Below are positions 1 through 9,087 of a stretch of DNA of 64,000 bases, in pieces. The translations under genes were made by a program, and so were the position numbers. Position 1 is the stretch's first letter. Each line of letters opens with the position of its first letter. Source of the DNA: Lentisphaerae bacterium GWF2_50_93 (GTDB taxonomy: Bacteria; Verrucomicrobiota; Lentisphaeria; Victivallales; GWF2-50-93); contig MHBI01000058.1 of NCBI GenBank assembly GCA_001804815.1, forward strand, positions 29,943-93,942, in the 5' to 3' direction. The notes beneath the pieces were generated by a model. It made no database searches and was not told the origin of the DNA. It worked only from the letters and a program-made list of their open reading frames with translations.

Positions 1-839
1 GCCTGAAGGAAGTGGAAGTAGTGAGCGGGGACATATGCAATCCGCACTTCTGCGCCAATGCCGCCAAAGGCGTAGACACGGTCTTCCACCTTGCCGCGCT
101 CATTGCGATACCTTACTCCTATTCGGCGCCATCAAGCTACATCGATACCAACGTGAAAGGCACTTTCAACATATGCCAGGCCGCCCTGGACAACGGATGC
201 AGGAAGCTGATCCACACCTCCACCAGCGAAGTCTACGGCACTGCGCTCTATGTCCCGATCGATGAAAAGCATCCCATGCAGCCACAGAGCCCGTATAGCG
301 CGAGCAAGATCGGCGCTGATGCAGTGGCATTGAGCTTCTTCAATTCATTCAGCCTTCCGGTGGTGACTGCGAGACCTTTCAACACCTACGGCCCGAGGCA
401 GTCGGCCAGGGCTGTCATTCCCTCGATAATAATCCAGATCGCGGCCGGCAAGAAGGAAATCAAGCTGGGAGATGTCACCCCCACCAGGGATTTCAACTAT
501 GTAGAGGACACCTGTGCCGGATTCCTGAAGCTTGCAGCCTGCAACAAGGCGATAGGCGAAACCGTGAACATCGGTTCAGGCACCGAGATATCTATCTCTG
601 ACACATTGGACATGATCAAGAAACTCATGAAAAGCGATGTTAGGATCGTAACCGACAGGAAACGTGTACGCCCCAAGAATTCCGAAGTGTTCAGGCTGTT
701 CTGCGACAACACCAAGATCAGGAAGCTGACAGGGTTCAAGCCGGAGTTCACGCTTGAGGAAGGACTCGAGAAGACGATCAATTGGTTTACGCGCAAGGAA
801 AATCTTTCAAGATACAAGGCGGACATCTACAATGTATAA
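1..839 (+). CDS. legB: NAD-dependent 4,6-dehydratase LegB (5'-truncated by window edge)
   Basis: Extended SDR sugar-nucleotide dehydratase, most like LegB, which converts GDP-GlcNAc to the 4-keto-6-deoxy sugar in legionaminic acid synthesis. The frame is open to the first base of the window (codons from base 3), so the GxxGxxG NAD-binding start lies outside; about 278 residues are visible. Seen: a TSTSEVYG strand and the catalytic SPYSASK (YxxxK), then ARPFNTYGPRQS, as in GDP-mannose/LegB-type dehydratases. The stop overlaps the start of the aminotransferase gene by 8 bases, so the two are translationally coupled. The LegB assignment rests on the following genes; on its own it could be another NDP-hexose dehydratase. 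Confidence 0.88.
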   Translation, partial: LKEVEVVSGDICNPHFCANAAKGVDTVFHLAALIAIPYSYSAPSSYIDTNVKGTFNICQAALDNGCRKLIHTSTSEVYGTALYVPIDEKHPMQPQSPYSASKIGADAVALSFFNSFSLPVVTARPFNTYGPRQSARAVIPSIIIQIAAGKKEIKLGDVTPTRDFNYVEDTCAGFLKLAACNKAIGETVNIGSGTEISISDTLDMIKKLMKSDVRIVTDRKRVRPKNSEVFRLFCDNTKIRKLTGFKPEFTLEEGLEKTINWFTRKENLSRYKADIYNV

Positions 840-1971
840 GGGAATAGTCGGATTCATAAGGAACATATATGGCGGAAGGGAAAACATCCCGCTCCATGAA
901 CCCTGCTTTTCAGGCAGGGAGAAAAAGTATGTGTCCGACACCATAGACACTAGCTTCGTCTCGTCGGTCGGCGAATATGTCAACCGGTTCGAAAGGGACA
1001 CCGCCGCTTTCTGCGGTGCGAAGTTCGCAGTTGCAACGGTGAATGGAACTGCCGCACTGCATATCGCGCTGAAGCTTTCAGGCACCAAGGCCAACGATGA
1101 AGTCCTGACCCAGCCACTCACCTTTGTAGCGACAGCAAATGCGATAAGCTATACCGGCGCGCTGCCAGTCTTCATTGACGTCGACAGGGACACGCTTGGA
1201 TTGAGCTCAGAAAAGCTGGCTGATTTCCTGAAGGCAAACGCCGTCCTCAGAAAAGGCGGCGCGTTCAACAGGAAGACCGGCCGAAGGATCAGCGCCTGCG
1301 TCCCGATGCACACATTCGGACATCCCTGCAGGATAGATGAGATCGCGGCGGTATGCAGGAAATACAAGATAGCACTGGTGGAGGACGCCGCTGAGTCTAT
1401 CGGCAGCCTGTATAAGGGAAAGCACACCGGCTTGTTCAGCAAGGTCGGAATCCTCAGCTTCAATGGCAACAAGATTATCACGACCGGTGGCGGAGGAATG
1501 ATAATCACCGACGATGCGAACTTCGCAAAAAAGGCAAAGCACATCACCACCACCGCAAAAATCCCGCACAAGTGGGAATATGTCCACGATGAGACCGGAT
1601 ACAACTACAGGCTTCCGAACCTTAACGCCGCCCTCGGATGCGCCCAGCTGGAGCAGCTCGACGGGTTCCTCAGGAAAAAAAGAAAACTTGCCGCCGCGTA
1701 TGCGGAATATTTCAAGGGCGCAGGGATCCCATTCGTGCTCGAGCCCGAACATGCACGCTCCAACTACTGGCTCAACGCAATACTGTTGAAAAACAGAGCT
1801 GAGAGGAATAAATTCCTCCTGTACTCCAATTCGAACGGAGTAATGACACGTCCCGCGTGGAGGCTCATGAACAAATTGAAGATGTACAGGTCCTGCCAGT
1901 GCGCTGACCTGGAGAATTCAAACTGGCTTGAAGACAGGATCGTAAACATTCCAAGCAGCGTGAAAAAATGA
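832..1971 (+). CDS. legC: LegC-like PLP aminotransferase (DegT/DnrJ/EryC1/StrS family)
   Basis: Predicted sugar aminotransferase of 379 residues that would aminate the 4-keto group made by LegB. The DegT fold is clear: EDAAES near residue 184 (the Asp that contacts the PLP ring nitrogen) and the Schiff-base lysine K214 in SFNGNKIITTGGGG. I take ATG 832 because the product then begins with the short N-terminal extension usual in LegC and couples to the upstream stop; a longer open frame to 754 only overlaps legB. It ends in ATGA, shared with the next gene. Confidence 0.9.
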   Translation: MYKGIVGFIRNIYGGRENIPLHEPCFSGREKKYVSDTIDTSFVSSVGEYVNRFERDTAAFCGAKFAVATVNGTAALHIALKLSGTKANDEVLTQPLTFVATANAISYTGALPVFIDVDRDTLGLSSEKLADFLKANAVLRKGGAFNRKTGRRISACVPMHTFGHPCRIDEIAAVCRKYKIALVEDAAESIGSLYKGKHTGLFSKVGILSFNGNKIITTGGGGMIITDDANFAKKAKHITTTAKIPHKWEYVHDETGYNYRLPNLNAALGCAQLEQLDGFLRKKRKLAAAYAEYFKGAGIPFVLEPEHARSNYWLNAILLKNRAERNKFLLYSNSNGVMTRPAWRLMNKLKMYRSCQCADLENSNWLEDRIVNIPSSVKK

Positions 1972-2603
1972 AAAAGTCAATCATTGTAATCGGAGGAGGA
2001 GGACATGCCAAGGTCCTCATAGGCGTACTGAAGAAACTGAAGAATTTCCGTATTGTCGGTTATACAGACATAAAGGACAAGGGTGAAATTCTGGGCATCA
2101 AACACCTTGGTGATGACTCCGTGCTCAGCAAGCTGGCCGTCAAAAATCGCACCGCATGCGCGGCGCTCGGTATCGGAAAGACAGAGAAGCCCGACTGCAG
2201 GAAAAGCATGATCGCAAATCTTAAGAAACTCGGGTTCCGCCTTCCTGCAATCATATCCCCTGACGCAGTCGTCAACGAAGACGTGATACTCGGAGATGCG
2301 ACTGTTGTCTTTGACGGAGTGGTCGTAAACAGCGGTTCCCGCATCGGCTGTGCCGTAATTCTCAACACTAACTCCACGATCGAGCATGACTGCACCATTG
2401 GCGCCTTCACACACATAGCGCCCGGAGCCACCCTCAGCGGTGGAGTCGAGATTGGGGAAAACTCTTTCATAGGCGCAGGTTCGACCATAATTCATGGGAC
2501 AAAGGTAACCAGCAACTGCATTGTCGGGGCAGGTTCGGTGGTAATAAGGAACTTCATAAAACCGGGTACATTCGTCGGGAATCCTGCGAGGAAGATAAGA
2601 TGA
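1968..2603 (+). CDS. neuD: NeuD/PglD-family sugar N-acyltransferase (LegH role)
   Basis: Left-handed beta-helix acyltransferase of 211 residues. The N-terminus has a Rossmann-like UDP/GDP-sugar binding start (VIGGGGHAKV) and the C-terminal half is made of hexapeptide repeats (VNEDVILGDATVVF, IGENSFIGAGSTI) typical of PglD/NeuD acetyl-CoA-dependent N-acetyltransferases. Between LegC and LegI it most likely acetylates the 4-amino group, the LegH step. It overlaps both neighbours by ATGA. The same enzyme could also serve the bacillosamine-like genes near 47 kb, which have no acetyltransferase next to them; that is inference. Confidence 0.9.
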   Translation: MKKSIIVIGGGGHAKVLIGVLKKLKNFRIVGYTDIKDKGEILGIKHLGDDSVLSKLAVKNRTACAALGIGKTEKPDCRKSMIANLKKLGFRLPAIISPDAVVNEDVILGDATVVFDGVVVNSGSRIGCAVILNTNSTIEHDCTIGAFTHIAPGATLSGGVEIGENSFIGAGSTIIHGTKVTSNCIVGAGSVVIRNFIKPGTFVGNPARKIR

Positions 2604-3604
2604 AGACAGGCGGAACATTCGTCATAGCTGAAATCGGGGTCAACCACAACGGTTCACTGGCAATGGCCAGGAAGCTTGTCAATTCCGCCGTGAAATGCGG
2701 AGCTGATGCGGTGAAGTTCCAGACTTTCACAGCCGACTCACTGGTCACGCGCTCGGCCGTCAAGGCCGCATACCAGAAGAAAAGCACATCCTCTTCCGAA
2801 TCCCAGTACAAGATGCTGAAGAAACTGGAACTCAGCAGGGAGGAACACATAGTCCTGAGGAACCACTGCAGGAAGATTGGCGTTGAATTCCTTTCATCCG
2901 CCTTCGACGAGGACAGCGCAGACTTCCTATACGACATAGGCATGAGGAAGTTCAAGATTCCATCCGGCGAGATTACCAACCTCCCCTACCTCAGGCATAT
3001 CGCTCTGAAAAAATGTCCGATAATCCTATCGACCGGAATGTCAACCATGAAAGAGGTCGGTGAAGCTGTTGGAATCATTTATTCCGCTGGCAACAGGAAT
3101 GTGAGCCTGCTGCACTGCGTGACCGAATATCCGGCCCCGCACGCGGAGATCAATCTCAGGGCGATGCTGTCAATGAAAGACAAGTTCAAAGTCGAGGTTG
3201 GATATTCCGATCATACTGCCGGCCCGGAGATCCCGATAGCCGCCGTGGCCCTCGGGGCAAAGATCATAGAGAAGCATTTTACTCTTGACAAGGCTCTTCC
3301 CGGACCCGATCACAAGGCTTCGGCCGATCCTGCGGAATTCGCAGGCATGGTCTCAGCCATCAGGAATGTCGAGAAGGCGCTGGGCGACGGAGTAAAGAGG
3401 CCGGCCAGATGCGAGATGAAGAACATCTGCGTGGCCCGCAAAAGCATCGTCGCCGCCTGCCAGATCATGAAGGGAGAGCTTTTCAGCAGGAGCAATCTCC
3501 GCATCAAGAGACCTGGAACAGGAATTTCGCCGATGAGGATCTGCAGTGTCATAGGCAAAAAGGCAAAAAGAACCTTTAACACGGACGGCTTAATAGAATT
3601 ATGA
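2600..3604 (+). CDS. legI: N-acetylneuraminate/legionaminate synthase
   Basis: NeuB-family synthase (334 residues) condensing a 6-carbon N-acyl amino sugar with phosphoenolpyruvate to give a nine-carbon nonulosonic acid. Seen: the TIM-barrel start FVIAEIGVNHNGS, the conserved KFQTF, STGMSTMKEV and LHCVTEYP segments, GYSDHTAG, and EKHFTLDK before a C-terminal SAF/antifreeze-like domain from about residue 275. The length fits full NeuB/LegI. Gene order with a hydrolysing epimerase and PtmE favours legionaminic acid over sialic acid as product, but substrate cannot be read from the sequence alone. Confidence 0.93.
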   Translation: MKTGGTFVIAEIGVNHNGSLAMARKLVNSAVKCGADAVKFQTFTADSLVTRSAVKAAYQKKSTSSSESQYKMLKKLELSREEHIVLRNHCRKIGVEFLSSAFDEDSADFLYDIGMRKFKIPSGEITNLPYLRHIALKKCPIILSTGMSTMKEVGEAVGIIYSAGNRNVSLLHCVTEYPAPHAEINLRAMLSMKDKFKVEVGYSDHTAGPEIPIAAVALGAKIIEKHFTLDKALPGPDHKASADPAEFAGMVSAIRNVEKALGDGVKRPARCEMKNICVARKSIVAACQIMKGELFSRSNLRIKRPGTGISPMRICSVIGKKAKRTFNTDGLIEL

Positions 3605-4779
3605 AAAGAAAAATCTGCGTAGTCACCGGAACCCGTGCCGAGTACGGACTGCTGCACTGGCTCATGAAGGAGATCGACAACGATGCCTCCCTTAAACTCC
3701 AGCTGGCAGTCACAGGCGCACATCTCTCTCCAGAATTCGGCCTTACCTACAGGATGATCGAGAAGGACGGATTCCAGATCGATGAGAAAGTCGAGATGCT
3801 CCTGTCATCCGATTCCGATGTCGGCATCGCGAAATCGATGGGACTGGGGCTGATGTCGTTTGCGGAATGCTTCAGCCGCCTCAGGCCTGACATTGTAGTC
3901 GGTCTTGGCGACCGCTACGAACTGCTGAGCGCGGTGACCGCGGCCCTGGTCACAAGGGTTCCAGTTGCGCACATACACGGCGGCGAGCTGACTCAGGGCG
4001 TCTTCGATGAGCAGATCAGGCATTCGATAACGAAGATGTCGCATCTTCACTTCACCGCCGCTGAGGAATACAGGGAAAGGGTGATCCAGCTCGGAGAGGA
4101 TCCGGAACATGTCTACAATGTCGGAGCGCCGGCGCTTGACAGCATAAGCAGGCTCAGGATGCTGTCCAGGGAGGAGTTCGCCAAGGAGACCGGTTTTGAA
4201 TTCGGCACTGTGAACTTCCTTGTGACGTTCCATCCTGTGACCCGCGGCAAAACCGGTGTCGAGGCTCAGGCGATTGAACTTCTGCGCGCGCTGGACCGCT
4301 TCAAGGATGCCAAGGTAATATTCACGCAGTCGAACGCCGATCCGGACGGCAGGAGGATTTCCGAACTGTTCGGTGCATATGCGAAAAGGAATTCCGGACG
4401 CTGCATGTTCGTGAATTCGCTCGGACAGATGAAATATCTTTCAGCCTTGAATCACATCGACGCGCTCATAGGCAACTCCTCAAGCGGGCTCATAGAGATG
4501 CCGTATTTCAGGAAGCCCACGGTAAATATAGGATCGCGGCAGGATGGCAGGATCAAGCCTGATTCTGTCATAGACTGCGAACCTTCAGCCGGATCCATAG
4601 CCGGTGCGATCTCGAGGGCGTGCTCCCCGGAATTCCTCGGCAGCCTGAAAAAGATGCAGAATCCATATGGGAAGCCCGGAGCATCCCTCAGGATCAAGAA
4701 CATCCTGAAAAGCACCTCCCTCAAGGACATCCTCAACAAGAAGTTTCACGATATAAGAAGCCAGGACAACACAAAATGA
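3601..4779 (+). CDS. legG: Hydrolysing UDP/GDP-GlcNAc-type 2-epimerase NeuC/LegG
   Basis: GT-B-fold hydrolysing 2-epimerase of 392 residues. It releases the NDP and inverts C2 to give the free manno-configured amino sugar used by LegI. Seen: start KICVVTGTRAEYGLL, GLGDRYELLSA, the HIHGGELTQG substrate loop, and the late IGNSSSGLIEMP nucleotide-binding segment; all are family hallmarks. Fourteen-odd C-terminal residues beyond the domain are basic and polar. It starts inside the stop of legI (ATGA) and ends in ATGA with ptmE. Confidence 0.93.
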   Translation: MKRKICVVTGTRAEYGLLHWLMKEIDNDASLKLQLAVTGAHLSPEFGLTYRMIEKDGFQIDEKVEMLLSSDSDVGIAKSMGLGLMSFAECFSRLRPDIVVGLGDRYELLSAVTAALVTRVPVAHIHGGELTQGVFDEQIRHSITKMSHLHFTAAEEYRERVIQLGEDPEHVYNVGAPALDSISRLRMLSREEFAKETGFEFGTVNFLVTFHPVTRGKTGVEAQAIELLRALDRFKDAKVIFTQSNADPDGRRISELFGAYAKRNSGRCMFVNSLGQMKYLSALNHIDALIGNSSSGLIEMPYFRKPTVNIGSRQDGRIKPDSVIDCEPSAGSIAGAISRACSPEFLGSLKKMQNPYGKPGASLRIKNILKSTSLKDILNKKFHDIRSQDNTK

Positions 4780-5840
4780 TCAAAGAATTCTCCGACATCC
4801 TGATCGATCCCAAGTCGCGGCTCAAGGCCGCGATGAACCAGCTCAATGTGACCGCCAAGAAAATCCTCTTCGTAGTGGATGAGAACAGGAAAATGACAGG
4901 TTCTCTTTCGGACGGGGACATAAGAAGATGGATACTCTCCGGGGGAAGCCTAGAGGCTGAGATACGGAAAGTATGCTTCAAGAATACTTTTTTCGTAACT
5001 CCGAATTTCAACGTAGAAGAAGTCAAGTCCCAGATGCTGAAGAGGAAGATCAACATCGTCCCAGTTCTCGATTCCGAAAAGAAAATAGTGCAGTTCCTCA
5101 CAGCCGAGAAATTGTTCAACGCCGTACCTAAGCCTGAAAAGAAGACGCCGATCAAACTGCCTGTCGTGATCATGGCAGGAGGAAAGGGGACACGCCTCGA
5201 TCCGTTCACGAAGATACTTCCGAAGCCGCTCATCCCAATCGGCGACAAGGCCATAATAGAGATCATCATCGAGAAGTTCGTGGAATACGACGTCGACACC
5301 TTCTATCTTTCGCTCAACCACAAGTCCAAGATCATAAAGTCCTATTTCGAGGAACTTGCCCCCCCATACAAGATCAAATACCTCTACGAGGACAAGCCCC
5401 TCGGAACAGCAGGCTCCCTCAAGCAGCTTGAAAACAGCCTCTCTGGCTCGTTCATCATGACCAACTGCGACATCATCATCGAAGCCGACTACAACGAGGT
5501 GCTCAACCACCACGAGAAGGAGGACAACGACATCACCGTCGTCGCCTCCCTCAAGCATTTCAACATCCCGTACGGCATCTGCGAGATCAGCAAGAAAGGG
5601 ACGCTGTTGAACATCAAGGAAAAGCCGGAATACAGTTTCCTTGTCAACACCGGCATGTACATCATCAAATCCGAAGTGTTGTGCCATATCCCGCAGGACG
5701 AGTTCTTCCATGTCACGCATCTCATCGAGGACGTGAACAGCAAGGGCGGGAAGATCGGCATATTCCCGATCAACGAGAGCGCATGGATTGACATTGGCGA
5801 GTGGAAAGAATACAAGCTCGCACTGGAGAAGTTCAACTAA
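4776..5840 (+). CDS. ptmE: CBS-domain glucosamine-1-phosphate guanylyltransferase PtmE
   Basis: 354 residues: two CBS motifs at about residues 1-120, then a nucleotidyltransferase domain with the signature VVIMAGGKGTRLDPFTK and KPLIPIGDK. This CBS-plus-NTP_transferase layout is that of PtmE, which makes GDP-GlcN and feeds the GDP-linked legionaminic acid route known from Campylobacter. It is the best evidence that the cluster uses GDP- and not UDP-sugars. The open frame extends to 4620, but ATG 4776 is chosen because it overlaps the legG stop and begins directly with the CBS domain. Confidence 0.9.
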   Translation: MIKEFSDILIDPKSRLKAAMNQLNVTAKKILFVVDENRKMTGSLSDGDIRRWILSGGSLEAEIRKVCFKNTFFVTPNFNVEEVKSQMLKRKINIVPVLDSEKKIVQFLTAEKLFNAVPKPEKKTPIKLPVVIMAGGKGTRLDPFTKILPKPLIPIGDKAIIEIIIEKFVEYDVDTFYLSLNHKSKIIKSYFEELAPPYKIKYLYEDKPLGTAGSLKQLENSLSGSFIMTNCDIIIEADYNEVLNHHEKEDNDITVVASLKHFNIPYGICEISKKGTLLNIKEKPEYSFLVNTGMYIIKSEVLCHIPQDEFFHVTHLIEDVNSKGGKIGIFPINESAWIDIGEWKEYKLALEKFN

Positions 5841-6565
5841 TGTTCAAAGGCAAAAGCATATTGGCAATAATTCCGGCCAGGGGCGGAAGCAAGGGCATAC
5901 CAAGGAAGAACATCATCCCTGTTGCAGGAAAACCTCTTATCGCATGGACAATAGAGGAGGCGAAGAAATCAAGTCACATCGACAGGCTGATCCTCTCATC
6001 CGACAATCCGGAGATCATTTCCGTGGCACGCAAATTGGGCTGTGAAGTGCCATTCAGGCGCCCGGCTGCACTTTCGACGGACAGTTCTCCAAGCATCGAC
6101 GCCGTCCTGCATGCTTTAAGGAAGGTTGGGACCGGCTATGACTACATTATCCTCCTGCAGACGACTTCACCGATACGTTCATGCGAGGACATCGACGGAG
6201 CCATTGAGAAATGCATCTCACTCAACGCCGACTCATGCGTTTCGGTAGTAGAGCCCAAGAAATCTCCTTTCTGGACCTACAAGACGGATTTGAAAGGCCG
6301 GCTGGTCCCGCTGATCAAGAGGGGACTCGTCAAGAGACGTCAGGATCTGCCGCAGACCTACTGCTTGAACGGCGCCATATACGTGGCCAAAGTCGAATGG
6401 CTGCTCAAGAGCAAGTCGCTGATCGGGAGGAACACCGTCCCCTACGTGATGGGAGAAATTAATTCCATTGATATTGACAGCCGTTTCGAACTGGACATCA
6501 CCGATTTCATAATCAGAAAAATGCAAAGGGAAAGCGGCGTCTGGAAAAAACACCATGCGAAATAA
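5840..6565 (+). CDS. legF: CMP-nonulosonic acid cytidylyltransferase
   Basis: CMP-NeuAc-synthetase family, 241 residues, activating the nonulosonic acid with CTP. Seen: IIPARGGSKGIPRKNI (P-loop-like nucleotide motif), LLQTTSPIR and the metal/sugar-binding end INSIDIDSRFELDITD. ATG 5840 shares one base with the ptmE stop (TAATG); a longer open frame only runs back into ptmE. This gene completes synthesis of the activated sugar; the next two genes may encode the enzymes that use it. Confidence 0.92.
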   Translation: MFKGKSILAIIPARGGSKGIPRKNIIPVAGKPLIAWTIEEAKKSSHIDRLILSSDNPEIISVARKLGCEVPFRRPAALSTDSSPSIDAVLHALRKVGTGYDYIILLQTTSPIRSCEDIDGAIEKCISLNADSCVSVVEPKKSPFWTYKTDLKGRLVPLIKRGLVKRRQDLPQTYCLNGAIYVAKVEWLLKSKSLIGRNTVPYVMGEINSIDIDSRFELDITDFIIRKMQRESGVWKKHHAK

Positions 6566-7916
6566 AATAAAAGTCCTACTGCATGCAATGACCTACAAGC
6601 GGGATTTCGGCTTTGTATACTGCCTTTCCAGAGTACTGGACCGCCTGGGATGCGATGTTTGCGTATGCAGCAATACTGATTATATATCGCTGCCTATGCG
6701 CCTGTGGAAACCAGATGTCGTATTTTATGAGACGATAGGAAGGACAGAACGGTTGAGGAAAACCTTTCCGGACGCACAGCTGGTATTGTGGAATGCCGAG
6801 AGCTGCCGCTTCGACACATATCCGCCTTTCGAACTTGATATAGCTTCAGACCCAGTGAAATACCAATATATGGGCAGAGTGTTCCTCTGGGGGGAAGAGA
6901 CAAGGAAAATGATTATAGATCATGCCAGGAAGAACAATTGGAATTGGATAACCGACGACCTTGACAGATTTGAAGGAAAATTCGTCGTCGTCGGACACCC
7001 AAGGCTGGATCTTGTCAAATATGGAATCAAAAAGACAAATAACGGGAAAGACAAGATCAAAATTGGAATAATAAGCGCCTGCAGCGGGATAAACAATGGA
7101 AAGTTCTCCATGCCGGAACTGCTTCTTGACGACAACAGTGCAGACGACAAATTCACCATGTCGGAGGAATTCGCTTTTCAAGCCAAGTACTACCAATTGA
7201 CAAAAAGGATGATGACGGATTTCGGAACCGACAAATATGAATACAGCCTGAGGCCGTATTTCCTTGAGAACATCCCCGCCTATTCATCCTGCGAACTGGT
7301 CAAGTCGGGCAAGCTGAACATAGACAATTCAATTGAATTCGCCTCCTGGTTGAAGAAGCAGGACCTGGTCATTGGCGCAGTATCCACGACAATGTATCTT
7401 GTCGCCGCTGGAAACAAGCCCTATATAAGCGTTGACCTTCTGCTTGAAAGACCATTGGAGAGAATAGTTTTCGCCCAGGAATATCTTTCCGGGATTTCAA
7501 GACATTGCCCCAGAACATATGAGGAATTTTCCAGGATGGTGGATAATTACAAGGATTTCTCCCTGACATTTGACTCCAGCCCGATATTAATGAATCAGCT
7601 CACAAAATATCTCAGCGCCAGGGAGGAGCTGCCTGTACTTTTCCTGATGGCCAGGCAAATAATTCAAAGCGCCGGGAAGAACACCCAGAAACCCGGATTG
7701 CCGACAAGTCTATGCATGGCATTAAATTCATTGCGGACCATGTATGCCGAATTCCGTGGTGTAGCTTCAAGTAAAAACGACTACAGCCATTTCCGCAAGA
7801 GCGACCTTGAAATTGCAGACACAGAATTTGGTAATACGATAGAGGATATCCTAGCATCAATCCCGCATGAACAGAAAGAATCGGTCATGCATGGAAAGTG
7901 CAACTGCGGTAAATAA
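6555..7916 (+). CDS. Putative surface-carbohydrate biosynthesis protein, GT-B-like
   Basis: 453-residue protein that I do not recognise with certainty. It starts inside the end of legF, so it probably belongs to the same operon. It looks like a two-lobed GT-B protein: an N-terminal Rossmann-like start (KIKVLLHAMTYKRDFGF), a VVVGHPRLDLV turn (H148) as in CDP-glycerol phosphotransferases and polysialyltransferase-like enzymes, and a C-terminal loop with VSTTMYLVAAGNKPYISV (S277) where those families bind the nucleotide phosphate. No signal peptide or membrane segment is seen. Placement right after CMP-sugar synthesis makes a nonulosonic acid transferase a fair guess, unproven. The tail has three Cys/Lys-rich residues (CNCGK). 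Confidence 0.6.
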   Translation: MRNKIKVLLHAMTYKRDFGFVYCLSRVLDRLGCDVCVCSNTDYISLPMRLWKPDVVFYETIGRTERLRKTFPDAQLVLWNAESCRFDTYPPFELDIASDPVKYQYMGRVFLWGEETRKMIIDHARKNNWNWITDDLDRFEGKFVVVGHPRLDLVKYGIKKTNNGKDKIKIGIISACSGINNGKFSMPELLLDDNSADDKFTMSEEFAFQAKYYQLTKRMMTDFGTDKYEYSLRPYFLENIPAYSSCELVKSGKLNIDNSIEFASWLKKQDLVIGAVSTTMYLVAAGNKPYISVDLLLERPLERIVFAQEYLSGISRHCPRTYEEFSRMVDNYKDFSLTFDSSPILMNQLTKYLSAREELPVLFLMARQIIQSAGKNTQKPGLPTSLCMALNSLRTMYAEFRGVASSKNDYSHFRKSDLEIADTEFGNTIEDILASIPHEQKESVMHGKCNCGK

Positions 7917-7922
7917 GCACTG

Positions 7923-9062
7923 ATGCCAGGCAAACAGCTAATGACCAAAATCAACATCCTCACAAATAATTCATGCCCGAATTCAAAGGCGTTCAACTGT
8001 CCCCTGCTCGCCTCAAGGACATATTTCGAGGACAAGGGATTCGAGCTTGATTTCCATTGGAAGATATCTGAAAAGTCATATGAATGCGATCTTCTTTTCA
8101 TAAATTCAAATGTATTCCGGACTTATTGGCATGCCAATAAGTCTTATATTTTTAATTTTCTCGAAAAGGCGAAAGCCAGAAAATTAAAAATATTATGGTT
8201 TGACACGACCGACAGCACCTGGTGCACACAGTTCGAGGTCATGCCTTATGTCGACCTTTTTTTGAAGAGCCAGATATTCGCCGATAGAACCATGTACTTG
8301 AAACGGTTCCGCTCCGGACGCATTTTCACTGATTATTTCGATGGACTTTATAAGACAGGCGAGAAGGACGCGGAGTTCCCCCTGCCCTCACAGAAGGATC
8401 TTGCAAAAATCAGGGTTTCCTGGAACACGTGCTTTGAGAACTACACGGAATCACGGTTCGGATTAACTGCAAGAATCAGGCAGAAAGCAAGGCCGCTGCT
8501 GTCATCAGTGCTCCGCGAAGGATTGTCAATCAGCTTTACAGCTCCGGATACACGGCGCGACATCAAGGTGAGCTGCCGGCTCGGGCTATCCCACTCTCGC
8601 CCATCTGTGGTCGCCCACAGGAAGGCGGTAATGAAGATCATGGAAGGCATGGGCGTCGGGACTTCGAAGCTTACGTTGCCGGAATATTTCTCCGAACTGC
8701 GGAGTTCGCAGATCGGGGTCGGCCCCTTCGGCGTCGGCGAAATCACACTGCGCGATTTCGAGATCATCATCTGCGGTGCCGCGCTTCTGAAACCGGACAT
8801 GGGCCATCTCGAAACCTGGCCGAATCTTTTCAAACCTGGCAAGACATTCATCTCCCACAAGTGGGACTTGTCGGACATGGATGAGAAGATAGCATTCATG
8901 CTCGAAAACAAAGACCTCAGGATTCATATTGCCATGGAAGCCCAGGAGGAATACAAGGACGCTGTTTCAGCTGAAGGTCTTGCGAATTTCGCAGACAGGC
9001 TGACCGGGTACATAGCAAATGGACCTGCAAATTCGATGGCAGATGCGATATCTCATTATTAA
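7923..9062 (+). CDS. Putative glycosyltransferase of unknown family
   Basis: 379 residues, soluble. No family recognised with confidence. The N-terminal part begins with a hydrophobic strand (KINILTNNSCP) and carries a DxxD-like FDTTDSTWC turn. The C-terminal part around residues 264-281 has GVGPFGVGEITLRDFE, a glycine-rich loop followed by RDFE like the nucleotide-sugar site of GT-B enzymes in which a glycosyltransferase chooses its acceptor late. ATG 7923 is the first start; ATG 7941 removes six residues and is equally possible, since neither has a strong Shine-Dalgarno sequence. It follows the previous gene by six bases, so co-transcription is likely. Confidence 0.55.
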   Translation: MPGKQLMTKINILTNNSCPNSKAFNCPLLASRTYFEDKGFELDFHWKISEKSYECDLLFINSNVFRTYWHANKSYIFNFLEKAKARKLKILWFDTTDSTWCTQFEVMPYVDLFLKSQIFADRTMYLKRFRSGRIFTDYFDGLYKTGEKDAEFPLPSQKDLAKIRVSWNTCFENYTESRFGLTARIRQKARPLLSSVLREGLSISFTAPDTRRDIKVSCRLGLSHSRPSVVAHRKAVMKIMEGMGVGTSKLTLPEYFSELRSSQIGVGPFGVGEITLRDFEIIICGAALLKPDMGHLETWPNLFKPGKTFISHKWDLSDMDEKIAFMLENKDLRIHIAMEAQEEYKDAVSAEGLANFADRLTGYIANGPANSMADAISHY

Positions 9063-9087
9063 AAGGAACGTGTTAAATGAATTCATT

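Noticed and set aside
4950..5720. Long open frame on the minus strand across ptmE
   Set aside because: Shadow of the real gene: no ribosome site, composition of an antisense frame, and the plus strand carries unmistakable CBS and nucleotidyltransferase motifs.
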